DNA of 40,540 bases, from contig NZ_BJYA01000016.1 in NCBI RefSeq assembly GCF_007991275.1, forward strand, positions 1 through 40,540. The letters are read 5' to 3'. The notes under the pieces were generated by a model that made no database searches, was not told the origin of the DNA, and saw only the letters and a list, made by a program, of their open reading frames with translations. Origin of the DNA: Alkalibacillus haloalkaliphilus. Its GTDB lineage: Bacteria > Bacillota > Bacilli > Bacillales > Alkalibacillaceae. Shown piece after piece: positions 7,913 to 16,720 of this stretch. A program made the position numbers and the translations under genes. How positions within the stretch are numbered: the first letter of the stretch is position 1; each line of letters opens with the position of its first letter.

Positions 7913-8356
7913 TTATTCACTTGAATATAAATAACTAGTCAACTCTAAAAACTGATCCTTATCCCCTAGAACTAATGATCGATCAATTAGGCGATAAATA
8001 TTTTGCTCTACTAAATGTGATACAACTAAATCAACTTCGGCTTGTGTCACACGAGGCTGCTCATCAAAGTATTCATCTGTTATATTGTTTAACTGCTCTT
8101 CGAACGATTCAAACTTCATCAGTTTATAGAGTGGCAACTTAATATAGTTAACCCCTTTTTGAAACACAAACTGGTCCTGTTTATTAACAATTTCACGATT
8201 GTAACGGTCAATCACAATTTCTCTTGCTTCTAACGGAATGAAATGATATAGCTGTTCATCCATAACAACTGAAAAGTATTGGAAAGCTAATATAATACGA
8301 ACAAACCGCTCATCTTTCTTCACGTAATAAGGTTTTAACATTTTTACAGATTGCAT
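7913..8356 (-). CDS. IDEAL-domain protein
   Basis: A 147-residue cytoplasmic protein. The C-terminus, LIDRSLVLGDKDQFLELTSYL, matches the IDEAL domain (ID-x-AL-x-x-GDK-x-x-F-x-x-L) found in small Bacillus proteins such as YpiB. The N-terminal 100 residues (YYVKKDERFVRIILAFQYF and following) are not YpiB-like and I do not recognise them. The start is the ATG at 8356, which has GGGGTGGTGG just upstream; the open frame continues 28 codons further without a ribosome site. The function is unknown. It is convergent with the SinI-domain gene and shares its terminator region. Confidence 0.75.
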   Translation of the reverse strand: MQSVKMLKPYYVKKDERFVRIILAFQYFSVVMDEQLYHFIPLEAREIVIDRYNREIVNKQDQFVFQKGVNYIKLPLYKLMKFESFEEQLNNITDEYFDEQPRVTQAEVDLVVSHLVEQNIYRLIDRSLVLGDKDQFLELTSYLYSSE

Positions 8357-8574
8357 GGCCACCACCCCAGAATTTGAAAGTTTGAATATTCTGTTTATTA
8401 TAATTATGCACGAAAACCTAAAAAAATTAAAGAAAAACACATTTTAATTTACTGTATAACTTATATAAACCTCCAAAATTAGATATAATAATAGATAATA
8501 GTTTCACATTTTTTTCCGCTATATTAGAATAGTAACAAATGGAGAGAGAAACCAAAGAGAGTTGGTGAGATTCA

Positions 8575-9660
8575 ATGCCAGATGGAAAATGGTTTAGAGT
8601 TGGTTACGGGATCATTATTTTTTTCTTAATTATTTTTCTAGCGACACAAGTTAGTTTTATTTTTCAGCCCATTTTTGTGCTTTTTCAAACCTTATTTATA
8701 CCTATTATTATCGCTGGAATTTTATACTACTTAACCCGTCCTTTTGTGGACTTTTCTTCAAAATACATACCAAGGCCGTTATCTGTTTTGTTAGTTTTCG
8801 TGGCAGGACTTGGTATTATTACTGGTTTAGTCATGGTCATCGCACCAGAATTACAACGACAATTTAACAATTTAGTTAATACATTGCCGGATTTAATAGA
8901 AGACGCTAATCAAATGTTATTAAGTATTCAAGCGAGTGAATGGTTTTCCCGCATATCACCAGAGGAAGATGCGATTACTGAGTTTTTTGAAGGGTTGCAA
9001 CAAAACATAGATAACATTCTTTCAACAATCGCATCACAGATCACACACTATCTCGGTGTTGTGGCGAACATTTTAATCTCAATTATCGTCGTACCTTTTA
9101 TTTTGTTTTACTTATTAAAAGATGGCGAGCGCCTACCAAAGCGTATTCTTGGATTCTTACCGAAACGTTACCAAGATGATGTTGGAGGTATTTTAGATGA
9201 GATGGATGATGCACTTAGCTCATACATTCAAGGTCAAATCATCGTGAGCTGTTTTGTCGGTGTGCTTGTTTTTATCGGTTACACGATTATCGATTTACAA
9301 TTTGCGTTAATATTAGCAGTCGTTGCTTTGTTCACGAACTTCATTCCGTTTATCGGACCGTGGATCGGGACAATTCCTGGCGTTATCGTCGGTTTGTTAG
9401 AATCACCATTCCAAGCATTGCTCGTAATCATTATTGTTGTTATTATCCAACAATTAGAGAGTAACTTGATCGCACCACAAGTCATGGGTAAAAAATTGCA
9501 AATACACCCAATCACCATTATATTCCTCTTACTGTTCGCAGCTCGATTCGGTGGTATTTTAGCCATGATCATTGCGGTACCAACCTACGCAGTAGCGAAA
9601 GTAATCGTCAGTCACATTTATCGAATTATTAAATTAAGGAATAAAGATGCCTTCGAGTAA
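8575..9660 (+). CDS. AI-2E/PerM-family (UPF0118) membrane protein
   Basis: A 361-residue polytopic protein of the family that includes B. subtilis YueF and YrrI. There are N-terminal helices (about 10-95), a soluble loop with NTLPDLIEDANQML (about 100-155), and a C-terminal bundle with the diagnostic ALVIIIVVIIQQLESNLIAP and the PQVMGKKLQIHP segment. Members are proposed transporters: one in E. coli exports autoinducer-2, and others from halophilic Bacillaceae act as Na+(Li+)/H+ antiporters. The substrate here cannot be told. The ribosome site is weak (GGTGAG), 6 nt before the ATG. Monocistronic with its own terminator. Confidence 0.9.
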   Translation: MPDGKWFRVGYGIIIFFLIIFLATQVSFIFQPIFVLFQTLFIPIIIAGILYYLTRPFVDFSSKYIPRPLSVLLVFVAGLGIITGLVMVIAPELQRQFNNLVNTLPDLIEDANQMLLSIQASEWFSRISPEEDAITEFFEGLQQNIDNILSTIASQITHYLGVVANILISIIVVPFILFYLLKDGERLPKRILGFLPKRYQDDVGGILDEMDDALSSYIQGQIIVSCFVGVLVFIGYTIIDLQFALILAVVALFTNFIPFIGPWIGTIPGVIVGLLESPFQALLVIIIVVIIQQLESNLIAPQVMGKKLQIHPITIIFLLLFAARFGGILAMIIAVPTYAVAKVIVSHIYRIIKLRNKDAFE

Positions 9661-9663
9661 ATG

Positions 9664-9693
9664 AAGCGAACGTCGAATGACGTTCGCTTTTTT
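9664..9693 (+). terminator. Intrinsic terminator of the AI-2E-family gene
   Basis: AAGCGAACGTC (9664-9674) pairs with GACGTTCGCTT (9679-9689) around GAAT, followed by a T-run. Confidence 0.92.
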
Positions 9694-9696
9694 ATG

Positions 9697-9793
9697 TGAG
9701 CTCTGATTTTTGTGTTGAGCGCTGATAAACTTGCCTGAGCGCTGATAAACTTGCCTGAGCGCTGATAAACTTGCCTGAGCGCTGATAAATAAA
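9697..9793 (+). repeat. GAGCGCTGATAAA short-repeat array, 20-bp period
   Basis: One degenerate unit (GAGCTCTGATTTT) and four GAGCGCTGATAAA units have their third base (the core G) at 9700, 9719, 9739, 9759 and 9779. The last four are exactly 20 bp apart and the first three linkers are identical (CTTGCCT). The array fills the space between two convergent genes after the plus-strand terminator. The final unit runs directly into the stem of the minus-strand terminator at 9788. Confidence 0.9.
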
Positions 9794-9820
9794 TCGCTGG
9801 GCTTCACCCAGCGATTTATT
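9788..9820 (-). terminator. Intrinsic terminator of the amidohydrolase operon
   Basis: AATAAATCGCTGGG (9788-9801) is the exact complement of CCCAGCGATTTATT (9807-9820) with loop CTTCA. It ends two bases before the amidohydrolase stop codon. Its minus-strand 3' tail consists of the repeat array rather than a clean T-run. Confidence 0.75.
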
Positions 9821-9822
9821 TC

Positions 9823-11454
9823 CTACTTCTCAACAATACATGGCTTTCCATCAATAAACGTCTGCACAACATTTATATCTTTTATAGTCATCGGATCAAT
9901 CGTTAATGGATTGCGATCAAGTACTGCGAAATCCGCTTCTTTTCCAACTTGAATTGAACCATTCGTCTCCTTTGTATCGTTTAGTCGTGCACCATATAAA
10001 GTCATCGTTTTCAACGCTTCGTACGTGTCAATTTTTTCACTTTCACCTAATACATGGCCATCACGAGTCACGCGATTAACCGCTGCCCAAATTGAAAATA
10101 GCGGCGAGATCGCAGTTATTGGATTGTCTGAATGTAGTGTATACAACAGTCCATGCTCTCTGACACTGTTTAGCGGATCAAGTTTTTCTGCGCGCTCTGG
10201 GCCTAAAAAGATATCGCGGTGACGATCGCCCCAATAATACACATGGTTTATAAATAAAGACGTGGCGATATCATATTCGGCCATCCGCTTTAAGTCCTCT
10301 TCTCTCACCGTCTGAAGATGCTCAATACGATGTAAATGACCTTCACGAGGAAACCTCTCTAAAGCATTCGTCAACGCTTGAATAATCGAGTCGATTGCCA
10401 AATCACCATTACCATGACATGCAATTCTAAACCCGCGATCATGAGCGTTTTGGAACATTTCATTTAACGTTTCTTGTTTATGAATAAGCGCTCCATTATG
10501 TTCAGGGTGCAAATGATAGCCATCTCGAAGTGCACCCGTATAGCCTTGAATCGAACCGTCTTGGAAAAACTTCGCACTATCAAGGCGCGCTTGACCATTT
10601 GACTGAAAACTAATATAAGAGTCTACTTCATCAGCTGTCATGTCGGCAAAAGGCTTTTCATTTAACACATCGTCCATTACCATATAACGCATCTTCAGCT
10701 TAAAATCAGTGTGCGTGACTGCGCGAATGTGCTCTTCGTACTCTGAAAAGCCTCCATCAAGCCCAACTGCTGCATCTGTATTCGTCGTAATGCCTTCTTT
10801 AATATAATCTTCAGATGCTTCGATCATTAGGCGAGTCAATTCATCGCTCGTTAGTTGATCTAAATGGCGCATCACTTTTTCTAACACAGGTATCTCATAC
10901 AACACGCCGTCTAACGTACCATCTTCATGACGCCCGTAGTGACCACCAGAAGGGTCCTCGACCTCATCACTAATGTCACTTAATTCAAGTGCTTTTGAGT
11001 TCACAACAGCTAAATGACCAGAGATGTGACGAATGAAGACTGGATGATTAGGTGCAACACGATCAAGCTCTTCTCGTGTAATATGACGCTGTTCTTCAAG
11101 CATCGTGTCATCATATCCGTACCCAATAATCCACTTTGCTTTATCTTGATTTTTCGCTTCTTTTCCTAGCTTATTTAACAAACGATCGACACTATTACTT
11201 TCAGGCGGGCCACAATAGACCTGACTTTTCATTTTTGAATACATTAAAATGTGATTATGCGTGTCAATAAAGCCGGGAATGAGCGTTTTTCCCTCAAGGT
11301 TATACCACTCTTTCGCCGTTACTTCCTCTGAGTCAAAATCACCTGTCCAAATTTTCGTAATCGTACCGTCTTCTACCCCAACGGCTTGAACATCGATCAG
11401 CTCTTCTTCAAGCGTAATAATGTCACCGTTGTAAATGATTAAATCATAGGTCAT
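9823..11454 (-). CDS. YtcJ-type metal-dependent amidohydrolase (Amidohydro_3)
   Basis: A 543-residue amidohydrolase-superfamily enzyme. The N-terminal beta-sandwich leads into the TIM barrel with the metal motif FIDTHNH (about residue 65), DSAKFFQDGSIQGYTG (the lysine/acidic position, about 290), CHGNGDLAID (about 350), HRIEHLQ (about 380) and the catalytic aspartate in LHSDNPI (about 445). The C-terminus returns to the sandwich, with GKEADFAVLDRNP. Members hydrolyse C-N bonds of cyclic or N-acyl compounds; the substrate is not predictable. It follows the SSS symporter by 16 nt and is preceded by AAAGGTG, so importer and hydrolase are probably co-expressed and share a substrate. Confidence 0.9.
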   Translation of the reverse strand: MTYDLIIYNGDIITLEEELIDVQAVGVEDGTITKIWTGDFDSEEVTAKEWYNLEGKTLIPGFIDTHNHILMYSKMKSQVYCGPPESNSVDRLLNKLGKEAKNQDKAKWIIGYGYDDTMLEEQRHITREELDRVAPNHPVFIRHISGHLAVVNSKALELSDISDEVEDPSGGHYGRHEDGTLDGVLYEIPVLEKVMRHLDQLTSDELTRLMIEASEDYIKEGITTNTDAAVGLDGGFSEYEEHIRAVTHTDFKLKMRYMVMDDVLNEKPFADMTADEVDSYISFQSNGQARLDSAKFFQDGSIQGYTGALRDGYHLHPEHNGALIHKQETLNEMFQNAHDRGFRIACHGNGDLAIDSIIQALTNALERFPREGHLHRIEHLQTVREEDLKRMAEYDIATSLFINHVYYWGDRHRDIFLGPERAEKLDPLNSVREHGLLYTLHSDNPITAISPLFSIWAAVNRVTRDGHVLGESEKIDTYEALKTMTLYGARLNDTKETNGSIQVGKEADFAVLDRNPLTIDPMTIKDINVVQTFIDGKPCIVEK

Positions 11455-11470
11455 GAAATCACCTTTCTGA

Positions 11471-12961
11471 CTACGTTCTCGTATTAAAATCTTCTTTATA
11501 TACAGCTTTCACGTTCTCAGCTTTTGAGTGTTTCGTTAGTAAGCTGACTACAATTAAGACGATAAACGATGTTAAGAACCCGACAATCGTTTCATCGAAA
11601 AAGGCTGTAATAACTTCAATCGTATCAGCCGCTAACATGTCCGCTGTCATATTAGAAAACCATGCGATTATTTCTTCTTTGAAATAAGGCCAAATAATCG
11701 TTACAGCACCTGCAATCATCATGGATGATAGCGCACCTGCTGTCGTTACACCTCTCCAGAACATGATTGCTAAGAACGGTAATACTAGTGTAACAGCTGA
11801 CAATCTTAACGCCCACTGATACAACGTGACAATATCTTGTACTTGGAATGCGATGATCAGACCTAAAACTGAAATAATGATGACTGTTAAACGAGAGACG
11901 AACATCATTTTTCGATTGTCTGCGTGCGGGTTAATCATACGTGCATATAGATCTTGCGTTAAGTTTGAACTACCTTGCAAAATAAACGAGTTCGCACCTG
12001 TCATTAAGGCTGATAATAAACCGACTAACACTAAACCACCGATAAATGGCGGAAGTAACTCAACTGTTACGTAAGAAAAGATTAAGTCAGGGTCAATATC
12101 ACTCGGAACGTATTGACGAGCCATCACACCGATCGCATACGGTAAAATCGAAATTGCCGTACCTATTGCAATCGCAGTAAGACCAGCTTTTTTCGCCACT
12201 TCTTCTGTACGAGCAGCAAAAATACGTTGCCACGTCGACTGCCAAATTAAATAGAACGGACCGACAGACAAGGCGAAGATTAATACAGCTAATCCACCTT
12301 GTTCACCAAACGGCGTTAAATAATGAGCAGGCGTGTTTTCAAGTACTTCTCCTATGCCACCGCTATAATTCAAACTTGCGACAAATAAGACGACTATTCC
12401 AATTGTAAGAACAATTGACTGTAGTGCGTCTGTAATAATCGTCGCTGGTAAACCACCTAAAATAGTAAAACCTAAAATAAGCGCAAATGCGACTAAGATT
12501 CCCGTTTGTGGTTCCATATTAAACGCGATATTAAACACTGTCGACATACCGACAATTTGTAGCGCTAAGGTTGGCACAGCATAAATGAACGCTGACAAGA
12601 TTGAAGGAAAAATACCAAGCCTTCCCCCAAAACGTTCACTAAACAAATCCGCCAACGTATAAAGCTTCTGACGTCTTAACTGTTTAGCAAAAAAGACGAC
12701 TAAAATTAATGTGAAGAAATAAGCTGGCAATGCAAACTCGAAAAAGCCTGACATACCAACTGAGAATCCCATACCGACCCAACCGATAAAGACAGCAGCT
12801 CCACAAAACGTACTAATAATCGTACCGACGATCGGCCAGAATCCCATATTCCAACCTGCAATTAAATAGTCATCGGAATCTTTAACTTTAAAATAATAAT
12901 AAATTCCAAAACCAAAAACAATACCAAAATATACGAAAAAATAACCTATGTACCAGGCCAT
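11471..12961 (-). CDS. Sodium:solute symporter (SSS family)
   Basis: A 496-residue membrane protein with about thirteen helices. SSS marks include DSDDYLIAGWNMGFWP near the N-terminus, GAAVFIGWVGMG, and the central GGLPATIITDALQSIVLTIG segment, which is the classic SSS motif. It would use the Na+ gradient to import a small organic solute. AAGGAGG lies 10 nt before the ATG. It is the first gene of a two-gene operon with the amidohydrolase. The 207 bp upstream hold no recognised operator. Confidence 0.92.
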   Translation of the reverse strand: MAWYIGYFFVYFGIVFGFGIYYYFKVKDSDDYLIAGWNMGFWPIVGTIISTFCGAAVFIGWVGMGFSVGMSGFFEFALPAYFFTLILVVFFAKQLRRQKLYTLADLFSERFGGRLGIFPSILSAFIYAVPTLALQIVGMSTVFNIAFNMEPQTGILVAFALILGFTILGGLPATIITDALQSIVLTIGIVVLFVASLNYSGGIGEVLENTPAHYLTPFGEQGGLAVLIFALSVGPFYLIWQSTWQRIFAARTEEVAKKAGLTAIAIGTAISILPYAIGVMARQYVPSDIDPDLIFSYVTVELLPPFIGGLVLVGLLSALMTGANSFILQGSSNLTQDLYARMINPHADNRKMMFVSRLTVIIISVLGLIIAFQVQDIVTLYQWALRLSAVTLVLPFLAIMFWRGVTTAGALSSMMIAGAVTIIWPYFKEEIIAWFSNMTADMLAADTIEVITAFFDETIVGFLTSFIVLIVVSLLTKHSKAENVKAVYKEDFNTRT

Positions 12962-13121
12962 GATTCATACTCCTCCTTGTAAAACAGATAGGGTCAAGGA
13001 TACCCGTTTTAAAATTAATTGACGAACATCCGATGAACTAACATATAAAAGCATATAAGAATAATTTGGTGATTTTTGTCGAAAAAATACGCGAGAATGG
13101 ACGAAATGACTAATTTTAACC

Positions 13122-13159
13122 GAAAAAAACTAGCGCCCTTAACGCGAACGCTAGTTTTT
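13122..13159 (-). terminator. Intrinsic terminator of the ytrA-type ABC operon
   Basis: AAAAACTAGCG (13125-13135) pairs with CGCTAGTTTTT (13149-13159) and the minus strand continues with T residues. It lies 9 nt after the permease stop. Confidence 0.88.
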
Positions 13160-13168
13160 AAATAGGGA

Positions 13169-14158
13169 TTACCTATTTAGTAATTTTTTAGTGATTTTCC
13201 AAGAGAAGAATAGTGCGATTAGAGCACCGAGCCAATATAGAATAAGGCTTAATGCATCTGAAGAGTTATGAGGAGCCATTGAAGATAGCATTAATCCTCC
13301 TAACAAAGCACTACAAAACGGAATTCCAAAAGCAAATAATGGATGTAACGATCTGAACATGAGAAACTCTCCACTATATTCAGAAGGCGACTTTTCATAA
13401 ATAACGATCGCTAATACTGTGAAAACTAAGCCAGCAATCACTGGAACCCAAATGTTTAATTCATCGAAGAAGAAGTTATTTAAATAATTAAACCAAAATA
13501 GATCTTCAAACACCCAGCCTGTTAATTCAACCTCGCTGAAATCAAATCCATGTACATTAAAGAATTGTCCAACTAAAACAAAAATGCCTTGTGGGAAAAC
13601 TAAAAATATAAGTGTCAGCGCGATTTGTGATTTTATTTCACCAGAGATTGTTCCGATAAACATCGCAAATGAGTAAATCACAAAATAGGCAGCTAATGGC
13701 AACCAATACGAGTTAGTGAGATCTACTTCAGCTAACAACTGACTAAACTCTGACTGATAAATCGCAAAGTAAGCTAGCCAAAATGATAAATTATAGCCGA
13801 TTAATACGACCGCTAACCCCATGGCATATTTCGTTAAAAACATCTCTCTTCTTGAAAACGGTAAAGCCATGGCAAAATCATGACGCTTCGTATTTTTCTC
13901 CAAACCTATTAGGAAGCCTGCCATTAAAATAACAACACCGACCGCAATCATGCCAAAAAAGTTAGGTTCAAAAATACTATTAACTTCAAAGGCTTTTGCA
14001 TGTTCCCAGTGATCAGGCTGATGTTCTTGATAAAAACGCCAAGTATCAAAACGCATAAAGGCAGATACAACATAAGCTAATAAAAACGCAACTAACAGCC
14101 CTAGTGATACTAAGAAATTATGCTTCCATTCTTTCTTCCATAACGCTTTATGAAACAT
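13169..14158 (-). CDS. ABC transporter permease (ABC-2 type)
   Basis: A 329-residue protein with about eight membrane segments: one near residues 17-37, a second near 70-95 after a soluble loop, and three closely spaced pairs. It resembles the permeases of B. subtilis ytr-type exporters, which react to cell wall antibiotics. The start is ATG 14158, 8 nt after AGGAGG; an in-frame GTG at 14167 would overlap that ribosome site. The gene overlaps the 3' end of the ATPase gene by 11 nt, so translation is coupled. It is the last gene of the GntR-ATPase-permease operon. The exported substrate is unknown. Confidence 0.88.
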   Translation of the reverse strand: MFHKALWKKEWKHNFLVSLGLLVAFLLAYVVSAFMRFDTWRFYQEHQPDHWEHAKAFEVNSIFEPNFFGMIAVGVVILMAGFLIGLEKNTKRHDFAMALPFSRREMFLTKYAMGLAVVLIGYNLSFWLAYFAIYQSEFSQLLAEVDLTNSYWLPLAAYFVIYSFAMFIGTISGEIKSQIALTLIFLVFPQGIFVLVGQFFNVHGFDFSEVELTGWVFEDLFWFNYLNNFFFDELNIWVPVIAGLVFTVLAIVIYEKSPSEYSGEFLMFRSLHPLFAFGIPFCSALLGGLMLSSMAPHNSSDALSLILYWLGALIALFFSWKITKKLLNR

Positions 14159-15026
14159 ATAGGTCACCTCCTAATTTGGCAACGAAAATATCTTCTAACG
14201 ATAACGGTAATTCTTCATATAAAATAGGGTCATAGTTTTGAAGAATTGCTTCGCCATCTTCATCGTCAGAATCCAATAGCACAACGCCTACACGACCATT
14301 CTGACTTAACACTTCAAGGTTTTGTAATACGTCTTGAGGGAATTCACCTTGGTAAGCAACTTGCACTTTCTTATACTGCTCTTTTAACGTTTCCATTTCG
14401 ACTTCTGAATCGACTGAGCCATCTTTTAAAACGACAATATGATCCGCCATTTTTTCTAACTCATCTAAACGGTGTGATGAAATGATGATCGAGACGTCTT
14501 TATGAGCGACTTGCTCGGCAATAAACTGCAATATTTCTTTTTTGATAATGACATCTAAACCATCAGTAGGTTCATCAAGTAAAATGTACTTTGCATTTGT
14601 TGAAAAGGCTAAGATTAATGAAAATAATGCCTTTTGCCCTTTTGACATCTTCTTAATTTTTCCCGATTTATTAAATTTGAATTGATCTAATAAAGAATAA
14701 TAATACTCTTCATCGAAATTTGGATAAACGACTTTATAAAACTTCACAATTTCTTTAACCGTATATGTTTTTAAAGCATCTGTTGAGTCAGGAACAAAAA
14801 CAATATCTTGTTTAACTCGAGGTTGTTGAAATACATTCTCACCTTCAACAGAAATATCACCTTGATCAGGTTTTATAATGCCTGAAATCATTCTAAGTAG
14901 CGTCGTCTTGCCCGCACCATTTCGACCAACAACACCTGTGATCGTCCCTGGCCTTACGTTAAATTGAACATCGTTTAGGACTTCAGTTTTATGAATTGTT
15001 TTTGTGACGTTTCTGACTTCAATCAT
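14148..15026 (-). CDS. ytrB: ABC transporter ATP-binding protein, YtrB-like
   Basis: A 292-residue ATPase with Walker A GRNGAGKTT (about residue 40), signature MSKGQKALFSL (about 130), Walker B YILLDEPTDGLD (about 150) and the switch histidine in IIISSHRLDEL. The C-terminal 80 residues are an acidic extension typical of YtrB/bacitracin-type ATPases. The start ATG at 15026 has GGTGGTGGGG upstream and overlaps the regulator stop codon by 8 nt; the open frame reaches 10 codons further but lies inside the regulator. It powers the permease encoded next. The symbol rests on operon structure and the regulator's operator, not on a tree. Confidence 0.88.
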   Translation of the reverse strand: MIEVRNVTKTIHKTEVLNDVQFNVRPGTITGVVGRNGAGKTTLLRMISGIIKPDQGDISVEGENVFQQPRVKQDIVFVPDSTDALKTYTVKEIVKFYKVVYPNFDEEYYYSLLDQFKFNKSGKIKKMSKGQKALFSLILAFSTNAKYILLDEPTDGLDVIIKKEILQFIAEQVAHKDVSIIISSHRLDELEKMADHIVVLKDGSVDSEVEMETLKEQYKKVQVAYQGEFPQDVLQNLEVLSQNGRVGVVLLDSDDEDGEAILQNYDPILYEELPLSLEDIFVAKLGGDLYVS

Positions 15027-15408
15027 GATCCCCACCACCTTTTTGAAATATTTCATCGATCCATTGCTTCATTTCTTCTTTTGAAACGCCAGCTTGTTTG
15101 GCTGACTGGACTAATTTTTCAGCTTGCTCTTTCAAATGTTCCACTTCCTTTTCTTGTACAAGCTCATGAACATCCTCATTAATGAACGTCCCTTTTCCTC
15201 GGAAAGTGACAAAGATCCCTTCACGTTCTAGCTCTTTGTACGCTTTGCTAACTGTGTTTGGGTTCACCGTTAACTGCGCAGACAACTCTCGAACTGACGG
15301 CACTTTATCCCCTGCTACAACAACACCTTGCAAGATCCGCTCTTTAACTTGTTGGATGATTTGTTCGTAGATCGGCTTGTTGCTCGTTGGGTTTAACAGT
15401 ATATGCAA
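15019..15408 (-). CDS. ytrA: GntR-family repressor, YtrA subfamily
   Basis: A 129-residue short GntR regulator. The winged-helix domain (about 10-75) includes PIYEQIIQQVKERILQG, VPSVRELSAQLTVNPNTVSKAY and REGIFVTFRGKGTF; a short dimerisation helix follows, with no large effector domain, as in YtrA. The start is TTG 15408 with GAGGTG 5 nt upstream. The gene opens the operon with the ABC genes, and its own promoter contains an exact AGTGTA-N13-TACACT site, so autorepression is likely. In B. subtilis YtrA responds to certain cell-wall-active antibiotics; whether that holds here is inference. Confidence 0.92.
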   Translation of the reverse strand: MHILLNPTSNKPIYEQIIQQVKERILQGVVVAGDKVPSVRELSAQLTVNPNTVSKAYKELEREGIFVTFRGKGTFINEDVHELVQEKEVEHLKEQAEKLVQSAKQAGVSKEEMKQWIDEIFQKGGGDHD

Positions 15409-15434
15409 ACAATCACCTCTTTCTTATCTGTATT

Positions 15435-15461
15435 AAGTGTACTACACACAATAGTACACTT
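15435..15461 (-). promoter_or_regulatory. YtrA-type operator in the ytrA promoter
   Basis: AAGTGTACTA (15435-15444) and TAGTACACTT (15452-15461) are exact inverted repeats separated by 7 nt. The site fits AGTGTA-N13-TACACT, which I recall as the B. subtilis YtrA operator. On the minus strand TTGCAA and TACACT, 18 nt apart, form a plausible promoter that the operator overlaps completely. Confidence 0.8.
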
Positions 15462-15486
15462 GCAACAGTTTTTTATTAGGGATTTT

Positions 15487-15517
15487 GGTGCTATAATGTC
15501 ATAAAACGTGTGGGGAG
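15487..15517 (+). promoter_or_regulatory. Extended -10 promoter and ribosome site of the M20 gene
   Basis: TGCTATAAT (15489-15497) is an extended -10 element without a good -35 box. GGGGAG at 15512-15517 is the ribosome site that selects the GTG at 15526. The divergent YtrA operator is only about 25 bp upstream, so cross-regulation is possible. Confidence 0.5.
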
Positions 15518-15525
15518 TGTTGAGA

Positions 15526-16686
15526 GTGGAGAAATTTTTTAGTTATTTACAGTCGCTCGAAGCTGAGTTAGTCGAGTTTAGAAGAGATTTACATATGTAT
15601 CCTGAAGTGTCACACGAAGAAGTTGAAACACCGAGAAAAATCGCTGCCTATCTCGAAAAGTTAGGGTTAGAAGTTCGAACGGGTGTTGGCGGTCGTGGCG
15701 TTTTAGGCATTTTACATGGAGGTCAGCCTGGTCGGACAGTTGCTCTGCGTGCAGATTTTGACGCTTTGCCAATTCAAGATGAAAAGGATGTAGACTATAA
15801 ATCGCGTGTTGACGGTGTGATGCATGCGTGCGGTCATGATGTGCATACCTCAGCGTTGTTAGGTGCCGCGAAAGTTTTATCTCAGTTTAAAGATGAAGTG
15901 CCTGGTACAATTGTGTTCGTCCATCAGTTTGGCGAGGAAATGACCCCAGGTGGAGCAAAGCCGATGATCGATGACGGCTGCCTGGACGGTGTTGACGTTA
16001 TTTATAGTGCTCACGTTATGTCCAATTTACCTGTTGGGCAGTTCGGTGTGCGCGCTGGTTATATTTCGTCAGCACAAGATGATTTTACAATTGAAGTGCA
16101 CGGAAAAGGTGGCCACGGTGCTATGCCGCACATGACAGTTGACGCGCTCGTAACAGGAAGCCAACTCGTCACTAACTTACAACAAATCGTTAGCCGCCGC
16201 GTAAGCCCAATGGACTCAGCAGCTGTAACAGTCGGGTCATTCCATAGCGGCGAAGGCCATAATGTCATTCCTGAAAAAGCAGTATTGAAAGGAACAGTTC
16301 GGACTTACAGTGCTGAAGCGCGCGACATGATCGAACAAGCACTCCACAACATCACGAAAATGACTTGCGAAGCAGCAGGCGCAGGATATGAAATCGACTA
16401 CGTCCGCGACTGCCCGTCAATGTATAATGATCCATTAGAAACAGAGCGAATTAGACAATTAGGCGTTGAGGTTTTCGGCGAGGATCATACAGTTGAAGCC
16501 GAACCACTCATGGGAAGCGAAGACTTCGCCTATTTCCAAGAAGAAGTCCCAGGCGTCTACTTTATACTTGGTGGCGGAAACCCTGAAGTTGGCGCTGATT
16601 ATCCGCACCACCACCCAATGTTCAACGTCGACGAACGCGCGATAGGGAATATTGCTAGAATGATGTTGACTGCTGTGATGAAATAG
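15526..16686 (+). CDS. M20D-family amidohydrolase/aminoacylase
   Basis: A 386-residue zinc-dependent peptidase-like enzyme of the IAA-amino-acid hydrolase/hippuricase type. Motifs in order: RRDLHMYPEVSHEE (about 20), VALRADFDALPI (about 75), the metal motif CGHDVHTSALLG (about 100), GEEMTPGGAKPM (about 135), SAHVMSNLPVG, the lid segment GKGGHGAMPH (about 190) and the final MGSEDFAYF and HHHPMF. Members remove acyl groups from amino acids or hydrolyse N-acyl conjugates. The GTG at 15526 is chosen by its ribosome site and because MEKFFSYL then starts the protein, without the unlikely upstream MWGVLR. Monocistronic with a strong terminator. Confidence 0.92.
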   Translation: MEKFFSYLQSLEAELVEFRRDLHMYPEVSHEEVETPRKIAAYLEKLGLEVRTGVGGRGVLGILHGGQPGRTVALRADFDALPIQDEKDVDYKSRVDGVMHACGHDVHTSALLGAAKVLSQFKDEVPGTIVFVHQFGEEMTPGGAKPMIDDGCLDGVDVIYSAHVMSNLPVGQFGVRAGYISSAQDDFTIEVHGKGGHGAMPHMTVDALVTGSQLVTNLQQIVSRRVSPMDSAAVTVGSFHSGEGHNVIPEKAVLKGTVRTYSAEARDMIEQALHNITKMTCEAAGAGYEIDYVRDCPSMYNDPLETERIRQLGVEVFGEDHTVEAEPLMGSEDFAYFQEEVPGVYFILGGGNPEVGADYPHHHPMFNVDERAIGNIARMMLTAVMK

Positions 16687-16693
16687 ATTGGTT

Positions 16694-16720
16694 AGATCCC
16701 GCCGCGGCGGGATCTTTTTA
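16694..16720 (+). terminator. Intrinsic terminator of the M20 gene
   Basis: A palindrome of 22 bp, AGATCCCGCC (16694-16703), GC and GGCGGGATCT (16706-16715), ends in TTTTTA. It is very GC-rich compared with its surroundings. Confidence 0.9.
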
